64,000 nucleotides of DNA from Photobacterium sp. GB-56 (GTDB lineage: Bacteria > Pseudomonadota > Gammaproteobacteria > Enterobacterales > Vibrionaceae), in assembly GCF_003026105.1 (NCBI RefSeq), contig NZ_PYNW01000011.1, forward strand, positions 62,001 through 126,000. The letters run 5' to 3'. This document shows, piece by piece, positions 22,166 to 31,663 of the stretch. A model generated the notes under the pieces. It was not told the DNA's origin. It saw nothing but the letters and a program-made list of their open reading frames with translations, and made no database searches. The translations under genes were made by a program, and so were the position numbers. Each line of letters opens with the position of its first letter. Positions within the stretch are counted from its first letter, which is position 1.

Positions 22166-23443
22166 ATGCTCAATGTTTATTTATCAACTGAAGAGTCCAA
22201 CGGTCCTTGGGGATTAAATTCGCTACTAAGCTATCAATCAGATAGCGCGACGGTTCATTATCGCAGTGATTTTCCATTACGTCGTATTCAGCAGGCTGGT
22301 CGTCAAATTCAATCACAAGGTGCACAAGCTGTACGTTTAGTGGGTGACGGTTGGAATTATGAGCGTCAATGGGCGTTTTACTGTGGTTTTGCAGCAACGA
22401 TTACACCAGTAGAAATTCAATGGGCCTCCATTGATGAAGATGAATTAGAGCTGTTAAATGCCCGTCGTCATTGCTCTGACTGGCTACGTAAAACAGTTAA
22501 CGCGACACCTGAAGAGATGTCACCTGAGAAGTTAGCCCATGAAGCAACTTGTTTTCTAAAAAAAATCGGTGGTGACAATATTCATGCACAACAAATTGTG
22601 GGCGATGAACTATTAGCTGATGGTTGGGTAGGAATATACAATGTTGGTCGCGGTAGTGTGCGACCACCTGTAATGCTTGAAGTGGATTACAATCCTACTG
22701 GCGATCCAGAAGCGCCAGTATCGGCTTGTTTAGTTGGTAAAGGGATCACCTTTGATTCTGGTGGCTACAGTTTAAAACCTAGCGCAGGCATGGTTGCGAT
22801 GAAGTGCGATATGGGTGGGGCTGCAACGGTTACTGCGGCATTAGGTTATGCGATAGAGCAAGGGCTAGGTCAACGTGTGAAGTTGATCCTATGCTGTGCT
22901 GAAAACCTCGTATCAGGTAACGCTTATAAGCTTGGTGATGTGCTAAGTTATAAAAATGGTGTTACGGTGGAAATAGTTAACACTGATGCTGAAGGGCGCT
23001 TAGTGTTAGCTGATGGTTTAATTGCAGCTTCTGCGACAGGCGCACCACTGATTATTGATGCTGCGACGTTAACAGGCGCAGCAATGGTTGCAGTAGGTAG
23101 CGACTATAATGCAATTTTTGGTTTAGATAAGCCATTATTACAACAAGCACAGCAGTTATCTGAGCTAGTAAATGAGCCCGCATGGCCATTACCATTAGAA
23201 AAATGGCATCAGGAATATTGCCCGTCGCCTTATGCTGACACCGCGAATAGCCGTGTACAAAAAGGTGGTGGTATGGGAGGCGCATCCAATGCCGCAGCGT
23301 TTTTGTCCCGCTTTGTTGACACTGAAAATAGTCGTTGGATCCATTTTGATTTAGCGGCATGTTTCCGTGATGGCGGAGATCCGCTTTGGGCTGCTGGCGC
23401 GACAGGGTTAGGTCTTGCTAATATTGCAGGTTTGTTGCTGTAA
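22166..23443 (+). CDS. Peptidase B (M17 leucyl aminopeptidase family), copy 2
   Basis: A second M17 aminopeptidase of 425 residues next to pepB. It shares the [17 protein letters not shown] and [13 protein letters not shown] motifs, so it should be active. It differs clearly elsewhere, for example in KCDMGG for KADMGG, in the N-terminal domain, and in a glycine-rich QKGGGMGGAS stretch near the C-terminus. AAGGAAG precedes the ATG. The two copies look like an old tandem duplication with divergence, perhaps in substrate preference; which one keeps the ancestral pepB role is not decided here. Confidence 0.9.
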   Translation: MLNVYLSTEESNGPWGLNSLLSYQSDSATVHYRSDFPLRRIQQAGRQIQSQGAQAVRLVGDGWNYERQWAFYCGFAATITPVEIQWASIDEDELELLNARRHCSDWLRKTVNATPEEMSPEKLAHEATCFLKKIGGDNIHAQQIVGDELLADGWVGIYNVGRGSVRPPVMLEVDYNPTGDPEAPVSACLVGKGITFDSGGYSLKPSAGMVAMKCDMGGAATVTAALGYAIEQGLGQRVKLILCCAENLVSGNAYKLGDVLSYKNGVTVEIVNTDAEGRLVLADGLIAASATGAPLIIDAATLTGAAMVAVGSDYNAIFGLDKPLLQQAQQLSELVNEPAWPLPLEKWHQEYCPSPYADTANSRVQKGGGMGGASNAAAFLSRFVDTENSRWIHFDLAACFRDGGDPLWAAGATGLGLANIAGLLL

Positions 23444-23507
23444 CTTAAATTCATGAATTTGTTTTTGGCTCGCAGAAAGCAATAAGACTCAAAAGGAAAA
23501 TATAATA

Positions 23508-23939
23508 ATGACAATCGAAAGAACTTTCTCAATTGTAAAACCAGATGCGGTTAAACGTAATTTGATTGGTGCAATCTATCAGCGTTTTGAAAATGCAGGT
23601 TTGAATATTGTTGCGGCTAAAATGTTGCATTTAGACAGTGCGAAAGCGCAAGGTTTTTATGCAGAGCATGAAGGTAAACCTTTCTTTGATGATTTAGTGG
23701 CATTTATGACATCAGGTCCTGTCATGGTTCAAGTACTTGAAGGTGAAAATGCGATTACACGTTACCGTGAGTTGATGGGTAAAACTAACCCTGAAGAAGC
23801 GGCTTGTGGCACTATCCGTAGTGACTTTGCATTAAGTATGCGTCATAACTCAGTACATGGTTCAGATAGTCCTGAATCTGCTGCGCGTGAAATTGCATAC
23901 TTCTTTGCTGAAGATGAAATTTGCCCACGAGGTGAATAA
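23508..23939 (+). CDS. ndk: Nucleoside diphosphate kinase
   Basis: Balances nucleoside triphosphate pools by ping-pong phosphate transfer. It has 143 residues and the phosphorylated histidine H117 sits in NSVHGSDS, as in E. coli. AAAGGAAA precedes the ATG. It is followed by a terminator hairpin and then rlmN, the usual neighbour. Confidence 0.97.
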   Translation: MTIERTFSIVKPDAVKRNLIGAIYQRFENAGLNIVAAKMLHLDSAKAQGFYAEHEGKPFFDDLVAFMTSGPVMVQVLEGENAITRYRELMGKTNPEEAACGTIRSDFALSMRHNSVHGSDSPESAAREIAYFFAEDEICPRGE

Positions 23940-24013
23940 AGGTTTTAATTTTATGAGTATTCAGTGAGTGGTATTAATGCGAAGCACTGAAAAAATAGAT
24001 TAATCATATTATT

Positions 24014-24042
24014 AACGGGAAGTATTGACTTCCCGTTGTTGT
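24014..24042 (+). terminator. Probable terminator after ndk
   Basis: AACGGGAAGT, loop ATTG, ACTTCCCGTT: a perfect 10-bp stem about 75 bases after the ndk stop codon. The T tract is weak (GTTGTATC), so efficiency is uncertain. Confidence 0.6.
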
Positions 24043-24124
24043 ATCTAGCGTTTTGAAATTGGCAACACTAAAATAACCATAGAGTCTAGGTGTGGAAACC
24101 ATGCCATAAAGTCTGTACAATTTC

Positions 24125-24178
24125 GCGCCTTAAACCCGAGATAACTAAGCCATCGATAGAGCTTGGTTATTAAGGCGC
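24125..24178 (+). promoter_or_regulatory. Two-stem hairpin ahead of rlmN
   Basis: GCGCCTTAA (24125-24133) pairs with TTAAGGCGC (24170-24178). Inside, TAACTAAGC (24142-24150) pairs with GCTTGGTTA (24161-24169, one G-U). The 5' side has an 8-base bulge ACCCGAGA; the 3' side has none. It ends 32 bases before the rlmN start codon. No terminator tail follows, so it may be a leader structure acting on translation or mRNA stability. Confidence 0.5.
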
Positions 24179-24210
24179 AGCAATAGTCATTTTTAGTGAG
24201 GCACCAACCG

Positions 24211-25332
24211 ATGACAACTGTCAAAATCAATCTGCTGGATTTCGATCGCAAAGGTCTGCGTAAATACTTTGCCGAAGAACTTAATGAGAAGCCATTCCGT
24301 GCAGATCAGATCATGAAATGGATTTATCATTTCGGTTGTGATGACTTCGATCAAATGACCAATATTAATAAAAAATTACGTGAAAAATTAAAGCGTGTCG
24401 CTGAAATTCGTGCGCCGCATGTATCTGAAGCTCAGTACTCAACGGATGGTACGATTAAATGGGCGATGCGTGTTGGCGATCAAGATGTTGAAACCGTTTA
24501 TATTCCTGATGAAGATCGCGCGACTTTATGTGTTTCTTCACAAGTTGGCTGTGCATTAGAATGTAAGTTCTGTTCAACAGCACAACAAGGCTTCAACCGT
24601 AACTTACGTGTATCAGAAATTATTGGTCAGGTATGGCGTGCTGCAAAAGAAGTCGGTATTCAAAAAGACACCGGTCGTCGTCCAATCACCAACATCGTAA
24701 TGATGGGAATGGGTGAGCCATTATTGAACATGAAAAACCTGATCCCTGCATTAGAAATCATGCTTGATGATTTAGGTTTTGGTTTATCTAAGCGTCGCGT
24801 TACAGTTTCAACCTCGGGTGTTGTATCAGGCCTTGAGCAAATGATTGATACAATTGATGTTGCTTTAGCTATTTCATTGCATGCACCAACGGATGAGCTG
24901 CGTTCTCAAATCATGCCAATCAATGATCGTTGGAATATTGAAACATTTTTAGATGTTGTTCGTCGTTATGTGAATTCAACGAATGCGAACCGTGGTCGAG
25001 TAACGGTAGAATACGTACTGTTAGATCATGTTAATGATGACATGGAGCATGCTCGTCAATTAGCGAAAGTATTAAAAGATACGCCAGCAAAAATTAACTT
25101 AATTCCGTTTAACCCGTACCCTGGCTCACCATATAAAAAGCCAAGTAATTCTCGTATTGATCGTTTTATGAAAACACTGATGGAATACGATTTCACAGTA
25201 ACGGTTCGTAAGACACGTGGTGATGATATTGATGCGGCTTGTGGTCAGTTAGTCGGGGATGTTATTGACCGTACTAAGCGTACCCAAGCAAAATTGAATA
25301 CGGGTGAACAAATTGCAGTAAAAGCGGTCTAA
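24211..25332 (+). CDS. rlmN: Dual-specificity RNA methyltransferase RlmN
   Basis: A radical SAM enzyme that makes 2-methyladenosine at A2503 of 23S rRNA and A37 of some tRNAs. The cluster motif is C114, C118, C121 (CALECKFC) and the catalytic methyl-carrying cysteine is C344 (AACGQL). From the ATG at 24211, with GAGG nine bases upstream, the length is 373. The frame is open from 24196, but that adds five residues across the ribosome-binding site. Confidence 0.96.
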   Translation: MTTVKINLLDFDRKGLRKYFAEELNEKPFRADQIMKWIYHFGCDDFDQMTNINKKLREKLKRVAEIRAPHVSEAQYSTDGTIKWAMRVGDQDVETVYIPDEDRATLCVSSQVGCALECKFCSTAQQGFNRNLRVSEIIGQVWRAAKEVGIQKDTGRRPITNIVMMGMGEPLLNMKNLIPALEIMLDDLGFGLSKRRVTVSTSGVVSGLEQMIDTIDVALAISLHAPTDELRSQIMPINDRWNIETFLDVVRRYVNSTNANRGRVTVEYVLLDHVNDDMEHARQLAKVLKDTPAKINLIPFNPYPGSPYKKPSNSRIDRFMKTLMEYDFTVTVRKTRGDDIDAACGQLVGDVIDRTKRTQAKLNTGEQIAVKAV

Positions 25333-25388
25333 AATCAGGCTACTATAAATAACTGCGCAATTTCACATGGATGTTGAGGTGAGCGAAA

Positions 25389-26147
25389 ATGGTACGATGG
25401 AGCGTGTATCCACTGTTGTCATGCCTATTATTTACAGGCTGTGCCACAGTTGATGTGGTCGATAATGGTAAAGAATTTGATGCCAAAGCAGCCTCAGAAG
25501 CGAGATTGAACCTAGGGCTAAATTATTTAAAAGATGGTCAGTGGGAGCGTGCACGAGAAAATTTGGAAATAGCATTAAGGTATGATCCTAATTACTACCG
25601 TGCACAAATTTCAATGGCTTATTATTATCAAAAAGTTGGTGAAAAAGACGCTGCAGAGAAAATGTACCGAAAAGCATTAAAACATTCGCCTAAAAATGGC
25701 GATGTTTTGAATAACTATGGTGTATTCTTGTGTAGTGAAGGGCGCTATGATGAAGCCATTGCCGCTTTTGTTAAAGCGATTGAACAACCTTATTATTATC
25801 TGATTTCGGCAAGTTATGAAAATGCAGGCTTATGTAGTCGTAAACAAGGTAATTTAGAAGCAGCGACGGGTTATTTTGAAAATGCGCTTTCCCATGACCC
25901 GTACCGACCGAGATCTATGTTGCAACTGGCGCAAGTTGAAATTGAATCTAACAATTTTAAAGATGCTCGCGTACAGTTATTCAAATTTAATAAGAGATAT
26001 GGGTACACAGCAGACAGTTTGTGGTTGCTCATTCAGTTGGAAAGACAAGCTGGACGTTTAACGCAGTCAAAAAAATACGCTATTTTGCTGAAAGAGAAAT
26101 ACCCAGATTCTCTGCAATATCAGAATTATTTGGCCAATGAATACTGA
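25389..26147 (+). CDS. pilW: Type IV pilus biogenesis lipoprotein PilW/PilF (TPR)
   Basis: An outer-membrane lipoprotein pilotin for the PilQ secretin. The signal peptide ends in the lipobox LFTGC with the lipidated cysteine at C18. Several tetratricopeptide repeats follow (LNLGLNYLKDGQWERA, QISMAYYYQKVGEKDAA, NNYGVFLCSEGRYDEA). It lies between rlmN and rodZ as in Vibrio and Pseudomonas, and its last 11 bases overlap the start of rodZ. Confidence 0.9.
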   Translation: MVRWSVYPLLSCLLFTGCATVDVVDNGKEFDAKAASEARLNLGLNYLKDGQWERARENLEIALRYDPNYYRAQISMAYYYQKVGEKDAAEKMYRKALKHSPKNGDVLNNYGVFLCSEGRYDEAIAAFVKAIEQPYYYLISASYENAGLCSRKQGNLEAATGYFENALSHDPYRPRSMLQLAQVEIESNNFKDARVQLFKFNKRYGYTADSLWLLIQLERQAGRLTQSKKYAILLKEKYPDSLQYQNYLANEY

Positions 26148-27186
26148 AAATAATGAAGAACAAAAAATAACAGAAGGAACACAGCTTCCAGGTGACGTAC
26201 TCCGTCAAGCTAGAGAGCAACTAGGCTATTCACAAAAGGATATTGCGAACCGTTTGAGGTTGCGACTTTCTGTTATTGATAACATAGAAAATAATCGATT
26301 TGACCAAGCCCAATTAGCCACGTTTACACGTGGCTATGTGCGTTCATATGCAAAATATGTCGGTTTGGAAGAAGAAGCTGTATTAGCCTTGCTTGACAAA
26401 TGTGGACACACCAAGCCAAAAGCGCAAGAAATGCAAAGCTTTTCACGTCGAACGAAACGTGAAGCACATGATAGTCGCATTATGGGATTAACATGGATTC
26501 TTGCTGCTGTTTTTGTTGGTGTAACCGCTGTTTGGTGGTGGCAAAATATTCATTTAGAACAAGCGCCAGTTGCTACAACAACTACAGCAGATCAAACCGC
26601 GGCTCATGAAAAGCAAGAGCAGGGTTCTGATGAAACGATAGTAACGACATTAAATGGTGATGATGCATCAATTAGTGCGACTCAACCAGCAACAGTCGAT
26701 ACCGATGTGGATCACTCAGCATCAACTAGTACAGAACAAAAAAACGCCGCATCGACAACATCTGCTGATGCTGTGACAGATTCATCTCCAACAACCGCAT
26801 CGACGGCTGCAACGGGTACTACAGCGGAAGTGTCAACAACGCCTGCTGAGAATGCTGAAACAGCCGCAACATCAGTATCAACAGCCACTGATACAACTGC
26901 TAATGCTGAAACAATAGCGAATGTAACACCTGTCGTTGATGCAACTGCACCACAGTTACAGTTAAAGTTTTCAGCTGATTGTTGGATAGATGTGCGTGAT
27001 GCAACGGGTAAACAATTAGAGTCTGGTATCAAGAAAGCTGGTCAAGTATTAGATTTAGAAGGTAAAGCACCATTTCGTGTTCGACTTGGTGCACCTGGTG
27101 CCGTTAAAATTAATATTAAAGGTCAACCTTTTGATTTAAGTCGTTACTCCGCGTCTAAGCCAGTAACACTTAAGCTACCGCAGTAA
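26137..27186 (+). CDS. rodZ: Cytoskeletal cell-shape protein RodZ
   Basis: Links MreB to the membrane and sets rod shape. The layout is visible: an N-terminal helix-turn-helix (about 19-85, LRQAREQLGYSQKDIANRLR), one membrane helix (about 116-135, LTWILAAVFVGVTAVWWW), a long Thr/Ala/Ser-rich periplasmic linker (about 140-265) and the C-terminal DUF4115 domain ending in KPVTLKLPQ. It has 349 residues. The linker is low-complexity and likely variable in length between strains. It overlaps pilW by 11 bases, and ispG follows 15 bases later. Confidence 0.93.
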   Translation: MNTENNEEQKITEGTQLPGDVLRQAREQLGYSQKDIANRLRLRLSVIDNIENNRFDQAQLATFTRGYVRSYAKYVGLEEEAVLALLDKCGHTKPKAQEMQSFSRRTKREAHDSRIMGLTWILAAVFVGVTAVWWWQNIHLEQAPVATTTTADQTAAHEKQEQGSDETIVTTLNGDDASISATQPATVDTDVDHSASTSTEQKNAASTTSADAVTDSSPTTASTAATGTTAEVSTTPAENAETAATSVSTATDTTANAETIANVTPVVDATAPQLQLKFSADCWIDVRDATGKQLESGIKKAGQVLDLEGKAPFRVRLGAPGAVKINIKGQPFDLSRYSASKPVTLKLPQ

Positions 27187-27201
27187 TGTAGAGAAAGAGC
27201 A

Positions 27202-28323
27202 ATGCATAACGAATCACCAATTATACGCCGTCAATCGAGCCGAATTTATGTCGGTAATGTTCCTATTGGCGATGGTGCACCTATCGCCGTTCAGTCGATG
27301 ACCAATACTCGTACAACAGATATCGAAGCGACTGTTGCACAGATCAAGGCATTAGAAAAAGTTGGTGCTGATATTGTACGTGTCTCTGTACCAACGATGG
27401 ATGCCGCGGAAGCTTTTAAATTGATCAAGCAACAAGTGAATATTCCGCTGGTTGCTGATATTCATTTTGATTACCGCATTGCACTTAAAGTGGCAGAATA
27501 CGGTGTGGATTGTTTACGTATTAACCCTGGTAATATTGGTCGTGAAGATCGTATTCGCTCTGTGGTTGAATGTGCTCGTGATAAAAACATTCCTATCCGT
27601 ATTGGCGTAAATGGAGGTTCTCTTGAAAAAGAGATCCAGCAAAAATACGGTGAACCGACACCTGAAGCTTTGGTCGAGTCAGCAATGCGTCATGTGGAAA
27701 TATTAGACCGTTTGAACTTTGACCAATTTAAAGTCAGCGTAAAAGCGTCAGATGTTTTCCTTGCTGTTGAGTCATACCGTCAGCTTGCGAAGCAAATTAT
27801 TCAACCCCTTCACCTTGGTATTACCGAAGCTGGTGGTGCTCGTGCTGGCTCGGTTAAATCAGCCGTAGGTTTAGGCATGCTTCTATCAGAAGGTATTGGT
27901 GATACGTTACGTATCTCGCTTGCAGCTGATCCTGTTGAAGAAATCAAAGTTGGTTTTGATATATTAAAATCATTACGCATTCGTTCTCGTGGCATCAACT
28001 TTATTGCTTGTCCAACATGTTCACGTCAAGAGTTCGATGTTATCGGTACGGTAAACGAGTTAGAACAACGTTTAGAAGATATCGTTGTTCCAATGGATGT
28101 TTCAGTGATTGGTTGTGTGGTTAATGGCCCTGGTGAAGCAGAAGCGTCTCACTTAGGCATTGCTGGCGGTAACCGTAAGAGTGCTTTTTATGAAGACGGT
28201 ATTCGTCAAAAAGAGCGATTTGATAACGACAATGTGATTGATCAGCTTGAGAGTAAAATTCGAGCAAAGGCATCAATGTTAGATCAAAACAACCGCATTG
28301 ATGTAAAACAACAAGATATATAA
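27202..28323 (+). CDS. ispG: 4-hydroxy-3-methylbut-2-en-1-yl diphosphate synthase IspG
   Basis: The penultimate enzyme of the MEP isoprenoid pathway, a [4Fe-4S] protein of 373 residues. Cluster ligands lie in [11 protein letters not shown] and [12 protein letters not shown]; the barrel is marked by [14 protein letters not shown] and LRINPGNIG. It starts 15 bases after rodZ and is followed by a perfect hairpin before hisS. The need for a cluster fits a cell with the full isc operon next door. Confidence 0.96.
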   Translation: MHNESPIIRRQSSRIYVGNVPIGDGAPIAVQSMTNTRTTDIEATVAQIKALEKVGADIVRVSVPTMDAAEAFKLIKQQVNIPLVADIHFDYRIALKVAEYGVDCLRINPGNIGREDRIRSVVECARDKNIPIRIGVNGGSLEKEIQQKYGEPTPEALVESAMRHVEILDRLNFDQFKVSVKASDVFLAVESYRQLAKQIIQPLHLGITEAGGARAGSVKSAVGLGMLLSEGIGDTLRISLAADPVEEIKVGFDILKSLRIRSRGINFIACPTCSRQEFDVIGTVNELEQRLEDIVVPMDVSVIGCVVNGPGEAEASHLGIAGGNRKSAFYEDGIRQKERFDNDNVIDQLESKIRAKASMLDQNNRIDVKQQDI

Positions 28324-28329
28324 TCAAAA

Positions 28330-28357
28330 AACCATGCTCATATCGGTGAGCATGGTT
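28330..28357. terminator. Perfect hairpin between ispG and hisS
   Basis: AACCATGCTCA, loop TATCGG, TGAGCATGGTT: an 11-bp perfect stem six bases after the ispG stop. A T tract follows only in the minus-strand direction, where no gene ends, so on the plus strand it is better seen as an mRNA 3'-end stabiliser or a weak attenuator before hisS. Confidence 0.5.
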
Positions 28358-28418
28358 CACTATTTCAAAAAGAAATTATATATTCGATTCTAATACCCAG
28401 CGGTTAACGAGAATAAAC

Positions 28419-29687
28419 GTGGCGAAACAAATTCAAGCAATTCGAGGCATGAACGATTGCCTTCCAACACAATCTCCACTTTGGCAGAAAGTCGAAGGTA
28501 CAGTTAAACAAGTGATCAGTGCATACGGTTACAATGAAGTTCGTATGCCGATTGTTGAATCAACACATTTGTTTAAACGTGCTATCGGTGAAGTGACCGA
28601 CGTTGTTGAAAAGGAAATGTACACTTTTGAAGACCGTAACGGTGATAGCTTAACGCTACGTCCTGAAGGGACTGCGGGATGTGTACGTGCTGGTATTCAA
28701 AATGGTTTACTATATAACCAAGAACAGCGTCTTTGGTACATTGGTCCCATGTTCCGTCATGAGCGCCCTCAAAAAGGCCGTTACCGTCAATTCCACCAAG
28801 TCGGTGTAGAAGTCTTTGGTCTTAATGGCCCTGATATTGACGCTGAATTGATCATGATGACATCACGTCTATGGCGTGAACTTGGTATTAATGAGCACGT
28901 ACGTTTAGAGTTAAACTCAATAGGTTCACTCGAAGCGCGTGCAGAATACCGTAAAGCTTTAATCGCATTTTTAGAGCAACACTTAGATGTGCTTGATGAA
29001 GATGCAAAACGCCGTATGTACACCAATCCATTACGCGTTTTAGATACTAAGAATGCAGCAATTCAAGAAATTCTAGAAGATGCACCTAAACTTTCAGAGT
29101 ACTTAGATCTAGAGTCTAAAGAACACTTTGCTGGTTTATGTGAACTATTAGACGCTGCTGGCATCAAATATCAAGTAAATGAACGTCTTGTACGTGGTTT
29201 AGATTATTATAACCGTACTGTATTTGAATGGATCACAGAGAGCCTTGGTTCACAAGGCACTGTTTGTGGTGGTGGTCGTTATGATGGTCTAGTTGAACAA
29301 CTAGGCGGTAAAGCGACACCTTCAGTTGGTTTTGCGATGGGGCTTGAGCGTCTAGTATTACTAATGGAAGCATTAGAAAAAGATGAGGTTCGTCGTTCTG
29401 TAGATGTATACATGGTTACAGCTGGTGAAGGCACATTAGCTGCGGGTATGAAGTTAGCTGAAAAACTACGTACTGAAGTACCAGGTTTACGAGTGATGAC
29501 TAACTTTGGTGGTGGTAACTTCAAGAAGCAATTTAAGCGTGCTGACAACGTTGGTGCCGCGGTTGCATTAGTTCTTGGAGAAAATGAAATAGCTGAAAAC
29601 TCCGTAGTAGTAAAAGATTTACACGGCGGTGAGCAGACGACCATGGCACAGGATGAGGTTGCCGCGAAGCTGGCAGCATTGATTTAA
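28419..29687 (+). CDS. hisS: Histidyl-tRNA synthetase
   Basis: A class II synthetase of 422 residues. Motif 2 ([16 protein letters not shown]), the histidine-binding loop [15 protein letters not shown] and motif 3 (GFAMGLERL) are present, as is the C-terminal anticodon-binding domain. The start is a GTG at 28419 giving [13 protein letters not shown], the family N-terminus. It is followed by yfgM at 13 bases, a conserved arrangement. Confidence 0.97.
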   Translation: MAKQIQAIRGMNDCLPTQSPLWQKVEGTVKQVISAYGYNEVRMPIVESTHLFKRAIGEVTDVVEKEMYTFEDRNGDSLTLRPEGTAGCVRAGIQNGLLYNQEQRLWYIGPMFRHERPQKGRYRQFHQVGVEVFGLNGPDIDAELIMMTSRLWRELGINEHVRLELNSIGSLEARAEYRKALIAFLEQHLDVLDEDAKRRMYTNPLRVLDTKNAAIQEILEDAPKLSEYLDLESKEHFAGLCELLDAAGIKYQVNERLVRGLDYYNRTVFEWITESLGSQGTVCGGGRYDGLVEQLGGKATPSVGFAMGLERLVLLMEALEKDEVRRSVDVYMVTAGEGTLAAGMKLAEKLRTEVPGLRVMTNFGGGNFKKQFKRADNVGAAVALVLGENEIAENSVVVKDLHGGEQTTMAQDEVAAKLAALI

Positions 29688-29700
29688 GAGAGGACAGGAA

Positions 29701-30312
29701 GTGAACGACTACGCCACAGAAGAACAACAGGTTGAAGCGATTAAATCGTGGTGGCAAGAAAACGGCAAAGCCGTTGTTCTAGGTGCCGTGATTGGTTTAG
29801 GTGGTCTTTGGGGCTGGCGTTACTACCAGTCTGAAGTACATGTTGCAAAACACGTTGCATCTGACACCTATACACAAGTTGTTTCTGCGCTTGATGAAAA
29901 CAGCAAAGACGCAGTCGCTGAAGCAAAAACGTTTATTGATGCGAATAAAGATAGTCAATATGCGGTACTGACAGCACTACAGCTAGCGAAAGTTCAGGTA
30001 GATAATAAAGATCTGGACGGTGCGGTTGAGCAACTTCAGTGGGTGATTAATCACACTAAAGATGACGCTATTTTGCCATTGGCAACAACACGTTTAGCTC
30101 GTATTTATGCTGAGCAACAAAAATTTGATGAAGCATTAGCTGAGCTTAAAAAAGTAACAGTGCCAAGCTGGAAGTCAAACGTTGCTGAACTGCGTGGTGA
30201 TATCCTGTTACAAAAAGGTGATATCACTGGTGCACGTGAAGCATATGTAGAAGCTCAGCAGGAAGGTTCGTCACCTGCGCTGCAAATGAAACTTGATGAT
30301 TTAGCGCAATAA
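29701..30312 (+). CDS. yfgM: Ancillary SecYEG translocon subunit YfgM
   Basis: A 203-residue inner-membrane protein with a short cytoplasmic N-terminus, one membrane helix (about 22-42, GKAVVLGAVIGLGGLWGW) and a periplasmic TPR-like domain. It associates with SecYEG and PpiD and hands substrates to periplasmic chaperones. The start is a GTG with GAGGA upstream. It lies five bases before bamB, so the two envelope genes are co-transcribed. Confidence 0.92.
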   Translation: MNDYATEEQQVEAIKSWWQENGKAVVLGAVIGLGGLWGWRYYQSEVHVAKHVASDTYTQVVSALDENSKDAVAEAKTFIDANKDSQYAVLTALQLAKVQVDNKDLDGAVEQLQWVINHTKDDAILPLATTRLARIYAEQQKFDEALAELKKVTVPSWKSNVAELRGDILLQKGDITGAREAYVEAQQEGSSPALQMKLDDLAQ

Positions 30313-30317
30313 GGCAG

Positions 30318-31487
30318 ATGATGATGCATAAGGTGTTAAAACGTGTTTTGGCCGTTGCTGTTGCAGTAAGCGTGCTATCGGGTTGTGCAAGTGAAGTCGA
30401 TTCAATTCAAATGGCGCCATTGCCAAAGGTTGATAATACTTTCACACCAAAAACAGATTGGAGCCGTAGCGTAGGTAACGGTGTTTCTGGTTATTACTCA
30501 AAACTCACCCCCGTTGTTGGGCTAGATAAAGTGTACGTTGCAGATCGTAATGGTTTAATCGAAGCACTGAATCCAGCAAATGGTAAAGTTGAATGGAAAA
30601 CTGATCTAGAAAAAGACAGCAGCGCGTTGTTGACTGGTGGACTTGTTTTAGGTGATGGTAAACTGTTCGTCGGTACAGCCAATGCAAAAGTCATTGCACT
30701 TGATGCAGAGACGGGTAAGGAAGTATGGCGTACCACTGTCGCTGGTGAAGTTCTGTCAAAACCACTTGTTTCTGATGGCTTAGTTGTTGTTAATACCAGC
30801 TTGGGTGTGCTGCAAGCACTTGATGCTGAAACGGGCGTTTCTAAATGGCAAGTCAGCAATGAAGTTCCAACCTTGACATTACGAGGTGATAGTTCACCGG
30901 TTGCTGTTTCTGGTGGTGTGTTCTGGGGCTTAGCGAATGGACGTATAGCTGGCGCATTAATGTCTGATGGACGTATGTTGTGGCAACAATTGATTGCGTC
31001 ACCAAAAGGTTCAACAGAAATTGATCGTTTAGTTGACGTTGATGCGTCACCAGTTATTGATGGCGATCGTTTATATGCTGTTGGTTATAATGGCACATTA
31101 GTATCGATCGATCTTCGTTCTGGTCAGATCGCATGGAAACGTAACTATTCGTCAGCAACTGACTTTGTTATTGATGGTAGTGAGCTATTCTTAGTAACAG
31201 CGAAAGATCATATTGTTGCTGTTGATGCGCGTAGTGGTACAGAACTATGGCAGAACACTGATTTACAATATCGCCAGCTAAGTGCGCCTGCTGTGATTGA
31301 TGGTTATTTAGTTGTGGGTGATGCTGAAGGTTACTTACACTGGCTTGATACCCAAAGTGGCGAGTTTGTTTCTCAAGAATCAGTCGACGGTAGTGGTATT
31401 GCTGTACCGCCTGTTGCACTAGACGATAATGGCTTTATTGTTGTAACCCGAGATGGTGAAATCAACAAAATGCAAATACCGCAATAA
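30318..31487 (+). CDS. bamB: Outer membrane protein assembly lipoprotein BamB
   Basis: An eight-bladed beta-propeller lipoprotein of the BAM complex that inserts outer-membrane proteins. The signal ends in LSGCAS, with the lipidated cysteine at C23 of the longest form. Propeller repeats such as VYVADRNGLIEALNPANGKV and LFVGTANAKVIALDAETGK are regular. Three ATG codons stand in a row (30318, 30321, 30324); AAGG at 30311-30314 suits the second or third best, so the true start may be three or six bases later. Confidence 0.94.
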   Translation: MMMHKVLKRVLAVAVAVSVLSGCASEVDSIQMAPLPKVDNTFTPKTDWSRSVGNGVSGYYSKLTPVVGLDKVYVADRNGLIEALNPANGKVEWKTDLEKDSSALLTGGLVLGDGKLFVGTANAKVIALDAETGKEVWRTTVAGEVLSKPLVSDGLVVVNTSLGVLQALDAETGVSKWQVSNEVPTLTLRGDSSPVAVSGGVFWGLANGRIAGALMSDGRMLWQQLIASPKGSTEIDRLVDVDASPVIDGDRLYAVGYNGTLVSIDLRSGQIAWKRNYSSATDFVIDGSELFLVTAKDHIVAVDARSGTELWQNTDLQYRQLSAPAVIDGYLVVGDAEGYLHWLDTQSGEFVSQESVDGSGIAVPPVALDDNGFIVVTRDGEINKMQIPQ

Positions 31488-31516
31488 AACGGTATAATGT
31501 CGCTAGATTAATTTGT

Positions 31517-31555
31517 CGGCTCCAGCTGCGATACGTAGTTGGAGCCGTTGTTGTT
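31517..31555 (+). terminator. Probable terminator after bamB
   Basis: CGGCTCCAGCT (31517-31527) pairs with AGTTGGAGCCG (31537-31547, one G-U), followed by TTGTTGTTAT. The T tract is interrupted, so some read-through into der is likely. Confidence 0.55.
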
Positions 31556-31616
31556 ATATCCGTTGAATATATTATTGTCGGATGAAGGTTCTCAGAAATG
31601 TGAACTGGAGGCAAGA

Positions 31617-31661
31617 ATGAACGGTAAAAATGTCAATAAGACTATGAAAAGTAAGAGGTAG
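31617..31661 (+). CDS. Candidate 14-residue leader ORF upstream of der
   Basis: The frame reads [14 protein letters not shown] and stops two bases before the der start codon. A strong ribosome-binding site (TGGAGG, 31606-31611) precedes its ATG, and its last codons AAG AGG form the Shine-Dalgarno sequence for der. The geometry suggests that translating this small ORF opens or blocks the der start. The peptide is basic and matches nothing I know. Confidence 0.4.
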   Translation: MNGKNVNKTMKSKR

Positions 31662-31663
31662 TT

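Noticed and set aside
29279..29644. 121-codon minus-strand frame inside hisS
   Set aside because: Antisense shadow of conserved HisS domains; low-complexity composition and no ribosome-binding site.
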